DNA of 64,000 bases from Deroplatys truncata (GCA_030765065.1 CM060990.1:211521290-211585289), one strand, 5' to 3'; shown: positions 1 through 11,962, counted from the first letter of the stretch. A program made the numbers and translations. The notes: generated by a model from the sequence alone, not told the origin.

Positions 1-770
1 TGCCCATACACACACACACACACGGACCTTTTTTAAAAAGCTTTTATTGGATTCAGAGGGCCTCAAAACATGTATGTCCATAAAAATATTGACATCGAGT
101 TTTTGGATGCAATGCAATACTTCATCCGCCTACTAATGTACTTATGTACGTGATAGATAAAGTAAAAACGCGGAAGTCTAGTATTAACGCGTATCCCGAA
201 TATGGCTGATACCACAAAAAGGTATATGAGATAAGCTGTGTATTTTAAAGACATCTACGTTCTTGTGTAGAAGTTTTTGTCTTTCCCTAATGGTTTACCT
301 TTATAAACAATTATAAAAAAAATTCTTCGGAATGAAGAGAATTTCACAGGCTATTTCCAAGAGAATTCAAGGTATACATATTATTTGTCATACAAATATC
401 TTAAGGATATGATATTTTATTTAACATTTTAGAGCCATTTTTGAGAAAAATCAATAATATGGAACATTTTTGTTCAATTTAAAGGGTAGTTTGGCGGAGC
501 AATTTTCTTGAAAAATTGTAATTGCAACTTTAGAAGGTAATGAACTTAAATACTAAGTTTGATATTTATCCAATATTGTATTATTTTGTATTTAAATTTG
601 CTATTCATAATTTATCTAAAACTTCTTATAAAAACCTTTTTGAATTCAGGTGCCTCAAAATACGTATTTTCGGTGAAATCTCGGTATCCAAATTTTGGAT
701 GGAATGCAATGCTTCTTCTACCTACTACATAGGACGTGGTAGAAAAAGTAATATTCAAGTATACTTTTAG
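1..770 (-). repeat. Dispersed hairpin-monomer/body repeat, minus copy
   Basis: Read on the minus strand, this holds one hairpin monomer (about 745-620), an AT-rich body (about 600-240), a second monomer (about 140-30) and a short (GT)n tract (8-24). The same order of parts recurs at 51.1-52.1 kb and 54-58.5 kb on the plus strand. The monomers are recognised by the shared block ending in 'CTCAAAAC..GTATTT' and by the nearby 'TTTTTGGATG' block. I see no coding capacity; the short ORFs here are chance. The family is unnamed by me and probably non-autonomous or satellite-like. Confidence 0.7.
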
Positions 771-822
771 GAACTTTAAATGTCAAGCCAAAACTGATAA
801 TAAACTGAATATTTAGTGTCCT

Positions 823-862
823 TTATTATTATTATTATTATTATTATTATCATCATCATCAT
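823..862. repeat. (TTA)n then (ATC)n microsatellite
   Basis: About nine TTA units run directly into five ATC units. This is a compound simple repeat lying just outside the minus-strand satellite copy. Confidence 0.95.
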
Positions 863-1249
863 TACAACGGTTAGTTTAAATGTCGTTTATATTTCGAGAT
901 GAGATATTATAGTATTCTATTACTATACATATATTTCATTGCTTTGATCTCAACTTTTGTATTTTTCTGACTATTTTGATTATTATTGTTTCATTTGAAT
1001 ATATACTTATTACTATTTCTTTATGTAATATTTATAAAACCTTCTTTATTGGGCGTATGTTAAAACCCCGGTAGACTGGAACAGATATTTTGGATTTAGC
1101 TTACTCTTGCCCGGATAAATACATAAATAGCAAACAAACAAATCAATAGAGAAAGAAATAAAGATGAAGGAAAAGAAGAGAGAAACAAAGAAGTTTTATT
1201 ACTCATTCATTCATCCATTATCTGTTTACCCTCCTCTTATGTAGGACTT

Positions 1250-1546
1250 ACAGCCCCCAGGACTTACAGGTGGGTGCCTGGGGTCAGAGGCCCGTCGAGG
1301 AGCAGACACTCATGGATCAGACAGAACATCCAGGATGGGTGATCAGCCCGATGCCTGGTATGGGATGAAGGAAGTAGATGAAACGAAATGTGGGTGAAAT
1401 GGATGAAAGGAAAGGTGATGATGGAGCAGTTGTGGAATGAATGGCGGGGGAAACCGGAGAACCCGGAGAAAGCCCGCCCAGACGCCGCTTCGTCCACCAC
1501 AAATCCCACATGCAGGTCCCTGGGATTGAACCCGGGCCGCCTAAGT
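1250..1546 (-). mobile_element. tRNA-derived SINE fragment (family D), 5' truncated
   Basis: On the minus strand a pol III B-box-like sequence (GGGTTCAATCCC, about 1523-1534) is followed by a GC-rich body of roughly 280 bp. The A-box half of the tRNA-like head is missing, so this copy is truncated at its 5' end. The body differs from the other SINEs here, so I call it a separate family. ORFs through it come from its high GC content and are not genes. Confidence 0.55.
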
Positions 1547-1986
1547 TTTATTATACCTGAGTTAAATATTGCACAAGTCCCCAAAGTTGCTGATATGACA
1601 TGTTTGTGTAATATTCTATTTGTAGATATATTTTAACAAAATTAACAATTTTTATTGATTAATACCCTTTTTCCAATAAAAGCTCTCTTAATATAAGGTA
1701 CATAGAAACGTATTATATGTCTTTCTGTTGGATTCATTTTTTTAAGCTGTGTCGTTTGAAGTTGTGAGGGAACATGAATTTTGAAGGATTCAAATGAGGA
1801 CGTGTGTTAGATATCTTAACTCCAATTACTAGACACGAATTGTTGATTTATGTTAAAGAATCCGAATATTCAAGTTTACAAACTATGGAGTTTATTATTA
1901 TTATAATAACTTGATTATAAGAATTGCAGTGTCAAGGATAAATGAAGGAGATTACAAAACGTTGCAATTTTCAATCGCTTGCGGTG

Positions 1987-2000
1987 TTACTTCTTGTAAT
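1987..2000. repeat. Target-site duplication, left copy
   Basis: The 14-bp sequence TTACTTCTTGTAAT is repeated exactly at 2580-2593 and brackets the SINE between them. This defines both ends of the insertion. Confidence 0.95.
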
Positions 2001-2579
2001 ACCGAGTGGGATGTCTCAGGCGATAACGTGTGTGGCCTGCATTCGGGAGGTCGTGGGTTCGATTCCCGTGGCCGACCTTCCATGATCCGTGATCCATGGG
2101 TCTTATCGGGGTTTCCCCAGGTCGCCAGGCAAATGCTGGTAAAGATCATTACAACCCCCGAATTTCCAGTCCCTCTATTTCATGTCCATTCTATTTCACT
2201 TCACCTTTCGCTGCTTGGTTTCTTTCAGGGTTGCAAGTGTCAGCGGGAGGTCTCGGCGTGTGCATGGCAGGGGAAAAGGATGCTCTGTGGAAACCTTTCC
2301 CCCGGACTGCGAGCGGTCTCCGGGTCCCGGGTCCCCCAGGGGATGTGTAAGCTCACAGGGATTGGGGGGCCGGCTGCACCAGCCAGCACTCGGGGAGTTC
2401 AGATCTGTAAATGGCAGGACCCTGGCCCTGCATGTCGTGCCTACTGGTTCGGCCGCCCTCTGTCTCCTCTCACCACATCCCTTCCTCCCGCGGGCGCCCC
2501 GTCAGAGGCCTGGGTACAAAAAATCTGCGTACGTCGAGATGCTATATCTCCCCTCCGCTTCTAGTTATTTGCTCCTACC
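2001..2579 (+). mobile_element. tRNA-derived SINE, family A, full length (copy A1)
   Basis: This 579-bp SINE opens with a tRNA-like head: an A-box-like stretch (GGGATGTCTCAGGCG) and a strong B box (GGGTTCGATTCCC, 2056-2068). A GC-rich body of about 500 bp follows, unrelated to tRNA. Perfect 14-bp direct repeats flank it (1987-2000 and 2580-2593), which shows retroposition and fixes the ends. A close relative lies on the minus strand at 14225-14791. There is no long poly-A tail; the 3' end is a short CTTCTAGTTATTTGCTC-like sequence. Several overlapping ORFs of up to 217 codons cross it, but they lie in different frames and are not genes. Confidence 0.9.
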
Positions 2580-2593
2580 TTACTTCTTGTAAT
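2580..2593. repeat. Target-site duplication, right copy
   Basis: Exact match to 1987-2000, closing the SINE insertion. Confidence 0.95.
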
Positions 2594-3290
2594 GCACAAA
2601 CTAAAGGACTACATTTCAATTAGCTAGTTTGAGCCTGGTGTAAGCTATTATTCCAGTATAGTGTTCAGTATTAATTTCCATGTCCAGATTAAGGTTACCA
2701 CATTGTGAAAAACTGTTTTAAAGTTGATACATTTTCCTAGTTCTACAGTTTGTTTTTCTCTGCTGAACACGATAGTGAAATGGTAGATTTTTATGTGCCA
2801 ATATATTTATAAGGAAACTTAGCTCGTCTGAACCTTATAAAACTGCACCTACGTGGATAAATTCTGCTGTAATTGTTTGAAAAATAGCTGCTAAATGTGG
2901 TAAATTTTATTTGGTTGACTAATAGGATATCATTTAACATTATACGCGGTTATCTTCATCAATTCACTTCCTTTGAAACTGCTTGTACAAGCCTAAAACC
3001 CCCGACAGTCTTATTGTAATATCTGAGAACGCTTTTAAACACAGTGTCGTTTGGCTTAGTAACTCTCAATATTGAGTCAAAATTTTAATTATGCTCCTGT
3101 GAAGAAGAATTTAATAAAGAAAATGGGCATTAATGCCGAATAAAACTCAGAGAAATGCCTATAAACTGCGATGAGATGTGAACGTCGTCGAGCTTCTAGA
3201 ATGATTATACAGAGGACAATCAATAGAACACTGTTTCGAAGGAATAAAGAATCGGAACAACACCAAGTGCAGTATTCTGAGGTGCATGAT
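2594..3290. other. Unassigned AT-rich stretch
   Basis: About 700 bp of AT-rich sequence between two SINEs. I see no coding exon, RNA gene or repeat relation that I can defend. Confidence 0.6.
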
Positions 3291-3777
3291 CCCCGGCGAC
3301 CGCCCACTCTGACCTATGTGTCTTTTCGGGGATTTTCCGGGTCGTTAGGCGAATGCTGGAGTGATTTCTTTCAATCCCCGAATTTCCTGTCCTTCCATTT
3401 CGTTCCATTCATCATTTCATTCATCGTTCATCCTTTGGTCTCTTTCAGAGTCGGAAGTGTCGGCGATAGTGTTTTGGTGCAGCGTGGCAGGGGAAAAGGA
3501 TGCCCATTGTGAATTCATCCGTCCCTCGACTTTAGGCTGGTTGCCGGGGTATCCGAACCACCTTGAGGGGCGTTGGATCCTGTCTGTGTGGGGCGGGGTC
3601 CCCGGTCTGCCTGAGTATCTATATCTAGAAACTTAAGGACACTGTCATTGCTATACCCCACTCCTGGATGCTATACCACCGCTCAGTGTCTCCTCTCGTC
3701 TGATTCTTCCTCCGGGGACCCCTCCTCATGGGGCGTAGGTGCAATATCTCCTCTGGATCGGTGCCGAGTTCGGAAGA
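3291..3777 (+). mobile_element. SINE family A fragment (copy A2), tRNA head lost
   Basis: The copy begins within the last bases of the tRNA-like head (CCCCGGCGACCGCCCACTC) and carries the family-A body: 'GGGAATTTTCC..GTCGTTAGGCGAATGCTGG'-like block, 'TCAGAGTCGGAAGTGTCGGCGA', 'GGCAGGGGAAAAGGATGC', and the 3' block ending 'GGATCGGTGCCGAG'. The same blocks occur at 56622-57163 and 58558-59155. The A and B boxes are gone, so it is 5' truncated. No clear target duplication was found. Confidence 0.75.
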
Positions 3778-3902
3778 TAAGATACATGTTACTTTTGCCG
3801 TAAGTGCGCCATCCAAAATTTAATCTTCACTGTTCTACCACTTTTCTCATTTTGTTTTTTTCCTAAAAACTGATTTTTAATAGTGTTTAATATCCGTTCT
3901 TA

Positions 3903-4136
3903 CGACGCCATAGGCAGTGGATATTAATGATACATGAAATGATAATTGAGAAAGCAATTCTGGGAAGGAAACGTTCCAGGCCTAAGTTTGGGGTACTCCC
4001 AGGCATTTGCCAGTCCTGAGGGCTGCGGAAAACCAGGAAAAACCTCAGTCAGGGAGGGCGGTTCCTGGTGGGATTTGAACCGCATACCTCCCGTTCACAA
4101 GTCCATACCTTAACGACCTCAACCACGAGTGTAGGT
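3903..4136 (-). mobile_element. tRNA-derived SINE, family B (copy B1)
   Basis: On the minus strand a tRNA-like head with A-box-like GTGGTTGAGGTCGTTAAGG and B box GCGGTTCAAATCCCACC is followed by a body of about 150 bp. The body has blocks for 'CCTCCCTGACTGAGG', 'GGTTTTCCGCAG', 'GGCAAATGCC' and 'GGAACGTTTCCTTCCCA'. A second copy sits at 12188-12425 in the same orientation with the same block order. It is unrelated in body to families A and C. Confidence 0.75.
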
Positions 4137-4149
4137 TTAGAAGCAGTTG

Positions 4150-5100
4150 AGGTTATAACTACCCATGCACACATAGTGGAAGTAGAACTATTTAAATCCC
4201 ATTTTATGTACTTGTGTGTATTTATAGGTAATACAAATAACATAATAAGAAAAATACAAACTTAATAAACGTGCATTATATTTCGTAATAAAGTTCACAG
4301 TAAGGCAATTCTGGTGGCCAAGGTTATCCAAACCGTACTGAGCATGAAGAGAAAATAAGTTCTGTTGTCAAAGGACTTACATCGAAAATGAAATTTGCAT
4401 TTTGTTAATATGTTTATAATTTTCATTATATTTCAAGAAAACTCAAGTATGTTTAGAAACACTGCACTTTCCCGAAACTCGGAAGTGGCATGAGTATCAA
4501 GGATGTGTATTTTCAGAGATGTTTTATATTTCTGTTCCTTCAAAACTACCTGTAAGGTTAAAACCAAATTGTTTATAAATGCAACTTGAAACATTCTCTA
4601 TTAAGTGATAAAAAAGCAATCTTTATATTTCGGACCTTTATATAAAGGATACCTAAACAGCACTATTATTTCCAAGTACTGCAGTGCAATGTCTGAAATA
4701 GGTAGACCACACTACAGGTTTGACTTATATTCCTTGAATTTTTACTTCAATTATTTAGTAGCTATTTACATGCCGAATGCTTTATTTTCAAAACTAAAGC
4801 TTAATCCACAAAGAAAATCTTTATTTAAATGGAAGTTTATAATATATATTTTATATAAAATCTTTTTTAGGGTTAGAAATTTAACAGATATCAATGCTAA
4901 TTGTAGTTTTAGACATAACCTTGTAGCTAAGAAATATACAATAAAGCATTTATTAATATATTATTTGTTATATTAGAAGTGATAGTCCCTATTTCCGAAA
5001 TACCTGATTGCGTGGAATTTCAATGTAAGTTATGTCAGCAAAAGTATCACCCTCTTTGAAAGCCACGCTTTAAGGGGCTACAACGTATTTTAACACCCCA
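4150..5100. other. Unassigned AT-rich stretch
   Basis: AT-rich DNA with no defended feature. A 123-codon ORF at 4605-4976 is strongly AT-biased in composition (rich in I, K, L, N, Y) and looks like chance. Confidence 0.55.
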
Positions 5101-5105
5101 TATAA

Positions 5106-5426
5106 ATGCTGAAAATGCCCATTATCAGCAAGGAGTCAATGGGCTCTCATATTTACTTCCGCTTGGGCAAGATTGCTTCTGGAAAATTTCCGGTTGTCTT
5201 GCTTCCATCCACCATGCCATCATCTGGCACAGCGGTTGTATACCCAAGTGACTTCGAAACATTCAGCACCAAGAAGTCTACAACTTATTGCATCAAGGTT
5301 GCATATACACCAGGGAATGTGTCCAACTCTACCTACAGAATGGAGCTTACATCCTATGACACTGCAGAGACAGCAGCTCCATCATGCACAAGGGCGGCTA
5401 ATGGAACGGTTCTTGAAATCACATAA
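5106..5426 (+). CDS. Unrecognised ORF, candidate exon or gene relic
   Basis: This open frame of 106 codons is less AT-rich than its surroundings, and its composition looks protein-like. It has balanced amino acids, two cysteines (YCIKV and SCTR), and three possible N-glycosylation sequons (NVS, NST, NGT), as in a secreted or extracellular domain. A possible splice acceptor (CCCATTATCAG) lies at 5120-5130, so the true exon could start near 5131 (KESMGSHIYF). It ends in TAA and no clear poly-A signal follows closely. I do not recognise the family. It could be a terminal exon, a retrocopied fragment, a viral-derived fragment or chance. Satellite repeat follows from about 5690. Confidence 0.3.
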   Translation: MLKMPIISKESMGSHIYFRLGKIASGKFPVVLLPSTMPSSGTAVVYPSDFETFSTKKSTTYCIKVAYTPGNVSNSTYRMELTSYDTAETAAPSCTRAANGTVLEIT

Positions 5427-5689
5427 ACTAGTTTTGCTCACTGCTGTTATAAATTTACTAGTTGTTTTCCCGGGATTAGCAAGGTGAATTTCTAATCTCG
5501 AATGAAACTTTCACGAAGTACTTTCATTAATCCCGATAAGCTCTCACTAAAAATAACACAGCCGTAACGATGAGTCACAAAACTATCGACTAGATTCGGT
5601 AGAGCATTGAAGAGATCGGGAGCTTCCACCTACGTACAGTTTTAGATACACGTACATTTTAAACGCTTCGAAATGCATCATATTACTAA

Positions 5690-7050
5690 AATATTTTTCA
5701 TTCTAATAACTTTAGGATATTTAGGAAATGGCTGATGCCAAAATAACTTGTTTGAAAAAAATTATGTGTTTATAAGACATCTACTTTTTTTGCAATAGGT
5801 TTTTGTCTGTCTCTTCAGTTTACCAGTCAGGTAAAATCATAAAGGTTCCTTTAGAATGAACAGGACTTCACAGACTAATCCCACAAAATTCAAGATGTGT
5901 ATTTTATTTGTGATGTAAATATATAAAATATGCGGTACTTTAATCGACACCATTATAGCTATTTTTGGGGAAATAAAAATATAGAACAACTTTTCATGTA
6001 GAGGGTTGTTTGGGGTTGGGAATTTTTTTTAAAACTTTTTGTGTGTCATCTTTGCAATATTAATCTTGATTTTTACCTGAGTTTTCGTTTTTGAGTTATG
6101 CTCTTCACACATACATAAGGATCGTTTTCTAAACAGGGTTTTCTTTATTAATGGGGCCTCAAAACGTGTATTTCCGGAGAAAAGATGAAAATAGGTACGT
6201 GCTAGTGAAAGTAAGGATCATGTTTGTTACATTCACATGACTTTATCTATACCCAGTATCGTTTACTTTTATACAGCATCTACAAACTATTCTTACGAAA
6301 GCTTATTTTTCTGTTTGCTTGATATTAATCGTAATAAATATTTGCAGAAATAGTTTCATTAAACATTGAGTTCTAGGTACAAGATGGATAGAAAAACACG
6401 AATGGCTAGTCAGAATTTTAAAAACCCCTCTCTATGTGCTAGCTTTGAAATTCCATACTCTTTCCATGACATCGCGAGAAACAAGTGGATAGCGACAGCA
6501 CTTTAGAAAAATCTAAGTATTAAAAATTCAAATCAATATAAACGGACATCTCGGAAATGACTGATGCTAAAATGAAAGTTTCCTAAATAAATTGTGTTTT
6601 AAAGATATCTACATTTTTAAATAATAATCATTGTTCTCTTAGATGGATTAATCTTTATGCTATATTATATGGAATTCCTTCCGAATGAAGTAGACCTCAC
6701 AGGCTATTCTCACAAAATTCAAAATATACATTTTATTTTTCATTAAAATATCTTAAGCATATGGAATTTTAATGAAAATCGTACGGTAATTTCTTTAAAA
6801 TCTTCCTGTTGCGTCTTTGGAAGATACTGAATATAAATACTAAGTTGGTATTTATCCGACTTTTTGTTTTTGAGTTATGCTTTTATAGGCACACAGATCG
6901 ACCTTTTTCTAAAATGCTTGTTTAAGACTCAGGAGACCTCAAAAGATGTATTTCTGGTGAAATCCGGAATTGAATTTTTGGTTGGTATGCAACATTTCCT
7001 CTACTTACTATAGGTTAGTAGTAAAGAAAGCAAAAATAGGTCAAGTGAAG
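5690..7050 (-). repeat. Hairpin-monomer/body repeat, two tandem minus units
   Basis: Two successive body segments (about 5700-6110 and 6540-6900, minus) are each followed by a hairpin-monomer remnant (about 6150-6200 and 6940-7040). The monomers carry 'CCTCAAAACGTGTATTTCCGG' and 'CCTCAAAAGATGTATTTCTGG'-type blocks. The unit period is about 800 bp. The parts match those at 1-770 in the same orientation and at 51-58 kb in the opposite one. Confidence 0.65.
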
Positions 7051-7059
7051 CGTTTGCAA

Positions 7060-9070
7060 AAGTACAGGACTATCCAATCCATATTAGAATTACTTAGGTT
7101 GAATTAATTACGCAAATATTTGTTTTGAGCCACCTTATTACCTTTATAATTTAACTTTCTAAAGCACTGGCCATGTTAATAATATCTAGTCGAAAACATT
7201 CAGATTCATGTATTTCGGAAGAAAGTTGCGAAATATTGATACGCATCTAATCCCCTATTTTAAAGGCAATGTGCCATATGCAGTTATTAAAAAAATCACA
7301 GAATTAACCAAACGTTTGGAGTAGCTTCTGAGATAAGCATAACAATAATCTACAACTCCTAGAATATTTATGCATTGCTTTGTGCATATTGTAAATATAT
7401 TAAAATACATTTATGGATATCAATATCCGAATTTGGAAATAAAGTTCCTTGTTTATCAGTGTCCCCTTCTATGTAAAATTATTACTTCCGTTGAACCGTA
7501 ATGTGGACTGCTTACCCCTTACGAGTGGAACAGCACTGGAAATGCAGATTACGTCACAACTGGTTGACGTTCAGAGCTCAATTGGAGGTAAGCACAGATG
7601 CTCGCTGTTATGGTAGTATAAGGGTCGATGTGCATACGGCACTCCTACCGACGCTGTATACAAGAACAAACTGGATACCTCGTACGCAAAGTAAAAACAG
7701 AAAAACAAATAAATAAAACATAGAGCAAAGTAATTAGATGTAAAAAGCTGTAGCAGGGACAAAATTCTTATGCGCCATGCTCACTAAGGTTTCAACTATC
7801 TGTTTCATTGTATTATCTGCTTTCTTGTGTTTATGGAGCATTAATTAGGTAGTAAAACGTAATTTGTATTACAAATTTATGATACTTAAAGAAGAATAAG
7901 AATAATAAGATAGAGTTTAGAATTAATTTTAGGATACAATTGTAATACAGACGATCAAAAAGAGAAAAATAGGGAAATGAAAAGGGCAGAATGAAAAAGT
8001 GAATTATGCATCTCAGCATGTAATGAGATTATGTCACTAACTGCACATAACAAAGTAATAATCTTATGGAAATATTGTGAATTACAAAAGATGTCGACTC
8101 AGTTCATTGTTTCTGTTTAAACAATGCAAGTTTGTTCAGCTTCAGACTTAAGAGCTTCATATTAACTTACTGCTGCAATGTTCTATATGGTGTCAAAATA
8201 TAGCCAGGGGTGTCCGAGATTCGATTACCAGCAGCTGTATGAGGAGTCCTTGTACTACCAAATCGCTAAGAGGAGTCAAAGACGGCTTTGGCCACACTCT
8301 TCACGCATGGCTAAGAAGAAGCACATGTATGTGGCACGAAATTCAACGGTTTTAAAAAGTAATGGCCGTTAAACTGAGGTGAAGGATGATGTTTCTTCGG
8401 ATAAAACACTTTGTCCATCGTACTTTAATTACATGGTTTGTTTACTAATCTAAGAAGCTCGTTTCTACTGGCATCAAGAGGATGATGGACACAAATAGTG
8501 CGGATGGAATGCACTTTCCCAGTAAACGAAAAGAATACGGAAATTCTTTATACCGCGCTTGTAAATGTATCCTTAACTACTTCCTTTGTCATAAGTGCGA
8601 AAATACTGCGGATTATATGGTAATTGTTCGTGGGGTTGTTTGCTTCCAAAACGCATTGTTTATGGGAAAATTCAGTTACCTACTGGTAGACATCGTGAAA
8701 CTTGCGTAAAATAGAAAGGGTTCTGTTCTCAGGTAAAAGGATGAGTAAAGTCAGCTAGCATCAGTTAGCATTTCAAAGATGTTCATTCCTCAGTCATAAG
8801 TACTTGTGTTAAGAACAAAGCACCTTAGTTACGAAGTTAACAATTAACATACAATTTTTAGGGATTAAGGTTTCAAGAGTAACTACCATATTATGCTCAA
8901 TATGTTTGGATATGTGATATATATTGGATCAACTTGGCATATCATACGATAGGTACATTAAGTGCATAATTTAGAAATTGAACCACTTACCAGATTATAA
9001 TGATGGTAGGTGCACCGCTTGTTTTTGTATTAGTAGATAAGCATGAAGCTGTAGGAAAGGGCGCCACTGA
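7060..9070. other. Unassigned AT-rich stretch
   Basis: No feature I can support. Short ORFs at 7501-7716, 8178-8372 and 8482-8709 resemble nothing known to me. The first contains a good splice-donor-like GGAG/GTAAGC near 7588, which alone is weak evidence for an exon. Confidence 0.5.
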
Positions 9071-9114
9071 TCTACCAACGGGCGTCAAGCTGTCTGAGGC
9101 TGTGGTAAAACGTC

Positions 9115-9325
9115 AATCCATTTGGTTCCTGGAAAGATGAGAGAAACGGGTTGCGGGTGGTTGCGGGCGGGCGAGCGGCGACCGAGCGGGCGGGCGGGAT
9201 GTGCGGGTCCTGGAAGGCAGGCTGTGAGTGTGGCCGACAATCTCGCGCATCCACACGTTTATATCCCCAAGCGCGGTACGAGACTTGCGCTCTGCGGGTA
9301 CACCGGGGAGGGGGCAGGCGAGGTA
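9115..9325. promoter_or_regulatory. CpG-dense island, possible promoter
   Basis: About 200 bp are very GC-rich and CpG-dense (repeated CGGGCGGGCG and GCGAGCGGCGACCG) inside AT-rich DNA. On the minus strand a TATA-like ATATAAAC lies at about 9259-9266. Farther downstream on that strand is a pyrimidine tract ending in CATCTTTCCAG (about 9131-9141), which would serve as a splice acceptor. This resembles a promoter with a first exon, but no coding sequence follows that I recognise, and a GC-rich repeat fragment is equally possible. Confidence 0.3.
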
Positions 9326-9399
9326 ACCAGGCTGGTAGGGTGAACAAGCTTTCGGCGCAACAGCGACTCAAGTACCCTCCCGCCTCAAATATCCAGAAA

Positions 9400-11770
9400 A
9401 TTCCTTCAACTTTCAAATTTTTGTAGTTTATCTCTATATAGAGATCCTATGCCGATATAGAACTGGGACTAAGGAAAAGGAAATGCTATTAACGTTTCTT
9501 TTGAAATATGTGATACGACAATATGAAAGGACGAAATTCATGCGATGTTGATAAGTAGCAAAAGCAGATTGTGGTTGCAATTATCATTATTGTTGCATAA
9601 ATCACATTCCGGTTTGTAACACAGACATTTAACCCTTGCACTGCTAACGGCGTATTAACTACTTGGAGCGGTGACTTATTTAGTGGTCATCTGCGATTAA
9701 GTTCAATTTCTTCTGATCATCCGTGTGCTCTGGGATGAGCTGTCTGTCCACTAAATCATCTGTATTTTCTTCTTTCTCCCCAGTTTCTGGCTTATTTTGT
9801 ATGCGGAGAGAAGTTTGGATTTTTCCAGTTGCACAATAAACTTACTGTTTATATGCATTTTTACATGCATCACTTCTGTCATTTAGGTTTACCGATAAGT
9901 ATGATAGCTCTGCTGAAAGTTAACATGACTCTAACTGACTTTCTGTGATTACAGGGCGAAACAAATAGAATGTGCACAGCGCAACAGGCCAGAGTTTTCT
10001 GTTATCCCTTCTCGAAAGCTGACAGCCAATTTAGGTGTCATTTAATATCTCTATTGCATTTATCGCGTTGAAAGTCTGGATGGTTATCAGATGTTAAGCG
10101 TTACAAAAACTATGCAAGCAGAGAAATGCAATACAGACTATGTACCTAATAATTTTGGTATAATGTGTGAGCATAGGTAAGCTTAATTTACGTTACATAT
10201 TTAATATAAGGGCACACCGAAGGGGAAAACGACATAGAAGTCAGATCTTAGCTTTTACACTTAAAAAATGCATTTTTTAACCACGAGCTTCTCATTGAGG
10301 AGGCTGGAAAAGCAATTTTATTCTAGCACCCTTTTTAAGTTACCGTGTTATAGGTAAAGAACTAAAACCGTTTAAATTTTTTTCTCGCACCTTTATGTGT
10401 AAGAGTTCGCAAAACTGTCTAAGCATAGAACAAAAATTTAAATGATGTAAATTCCTATAATTTTGCTTTCCTTTTTTCCTATTTGTTTTCTTTTGGTCTG
10501 ATTTATCCCCCTTTTTGATGATACATTTTGCGCACACATATTATGTTTATGTAATTCATGTTTTCCCAGAAGTGTATCGTATGAAAATAAACCCAATCTC
10601 TCAAATAACATAATTCACAGATCAATGGAAAACATCACAAGTGAATTTAAAATGATCAGGTGAAGGGCGCAGTTACATCTCCGGTATTTGATTTTGCGAA
10701 GTTACGTAACCTGTTCAAGAATAGGATAAAACTGTTGTACCAGCCAGAGAAGGATTGAGAATGTGGTAAAACAAGTTAAAACTAGCAAATTTATTGGATC
10801 CCTTATTTGTATACTTTAAACGGGAAATCCAAGTGTAGAAACAATTTTAATGTTCTAAGCGAATTAAAATTTGCAGGGCGAAACATTTTTGTGTAAGTAT
10901 ATCAGATTCAGAATTAATCCCAGTTTTTACATACCCATCCAGAGTTTCAGATGAATTTTCTCGAAATAAACCGTGGTTGAACTCAAAACCAATCTTGTAT
11001 CATGAATACTTATGTAAATACATTAAACTACTTTCAGATGTTCCCTAAGCTTGCTGCACAGAAGTTAGCTTAAGTGCTTTTGAAATTCGTAATATGGTTT
11101 TTAAAAGGTTTACTTAGCTCTGTAAACTACTACTTTATTCAATTTTTAAAACTAAATTCGAAGTTTGAGGAAGGAGGAGCGTTTTCTTCCCAAAAGAATT
11201 CTTACTCATAAAACAGGGCTGAATGAAAGTTTTAAATAGTAATGAAGAATTACATATAAACGACAAATGTGCAAATGTAATTCCAAAATCCTGAATAGTA
11301 GTTGCCAAAAATCGACAACAGTGACCTTTCACATAGTCAAAGATCGAGTTTGGGACGTGACAATTAATGTTAAAATCTGATTCAGCTTTCCATAAGTACT
11401 TAAGGGCATTATAGCGTTTAAGTAACTGAGATCGCCTTGAAGGCTCATCAAGGAGTATGAACACATAAGAGAGGTTCAAGGTATGCGTCACAGTAATTCA
11501 ATAGTACTGCGATTTCACAGAAAGCCAAACACGTGGTTTTAATGCTATCCGTAACAATGCCTTTTTTGAAATCTGATTTAAGATTTAAATCGTAGTTTAT
11601 ATGTAGTCACTGTGAAATATGAAGTTAACACTCGTATTATAGTTAATTAAAAGCCAGAAAAGTATGTTAAATTATTTGGAATATTGCAATTCGCCAACTA
11701 AAATACATCTGAGAAAAATTAGCGAGCCTAGAAAGTAGGCTGGATCACGCGAATCAGATGAGAAAGGTTT
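9400..11770. other. Unassigned AT-rich stretch
   Basis: Mostly featureless. It includes a possible piggyBac-like terminus at 9629-9652 (reported as a finding). A 118-codon minus ORF at 11135-11491 matches nothing I know. Confidence 0.5.
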
Positions 11771-11789
11771 CATGTGGAATATTAGGTAT

Positions 11790-11962
11790 CACTCATGGTA
11801 GCTCAGAGGTACAGCGTCGGCAAAATAACCGAAATTCTTTGTTCGAGTCCGGCTGTGGGAGTGAATATTCGAGCGTTGATTCAGCTCCCAACAGGAGCCC
11901 GCACACGTCCAGTATGAAGGAGCTAACAATAAATAAAAAATTAAAAAATGAAAAGAAGTAAT
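11790..11962 (+). mobile_element. Short tRNA-derived SINE (family E)
   Basis: A tRNA-like head with a near-canonical A box (TGGTAGCTCAGAGGTACAGCG, about 11796-11816) and B box (TTGTTCGAGTCCGGC, about 11839-11853) is followed by a body of about 80 bp. It ends in an A-rich tail (ATAAATAAAAAATTAAAAAATG). Spacing and tail fit a pol III SINE; the lack of a foldable acceptor stem argues against a working tRNA gene. Confidence 0.65.

Noticed and set aside
1911-2592. Several overlapping ORFs of up to 217 codons
   Set aside because: They lie in different frames across one SINE bounded by a perfect target duplication; high GC content explains them.
4605-4976. 123-codon plus ORF
   Set aside because: Composition matches AT-rich random sequence and no motif is visible.
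11135-11491. 118-codon minus ORF
   Set aside because: No recognisable motif, typical AT-rich codons and no supporting splice or promoter context.
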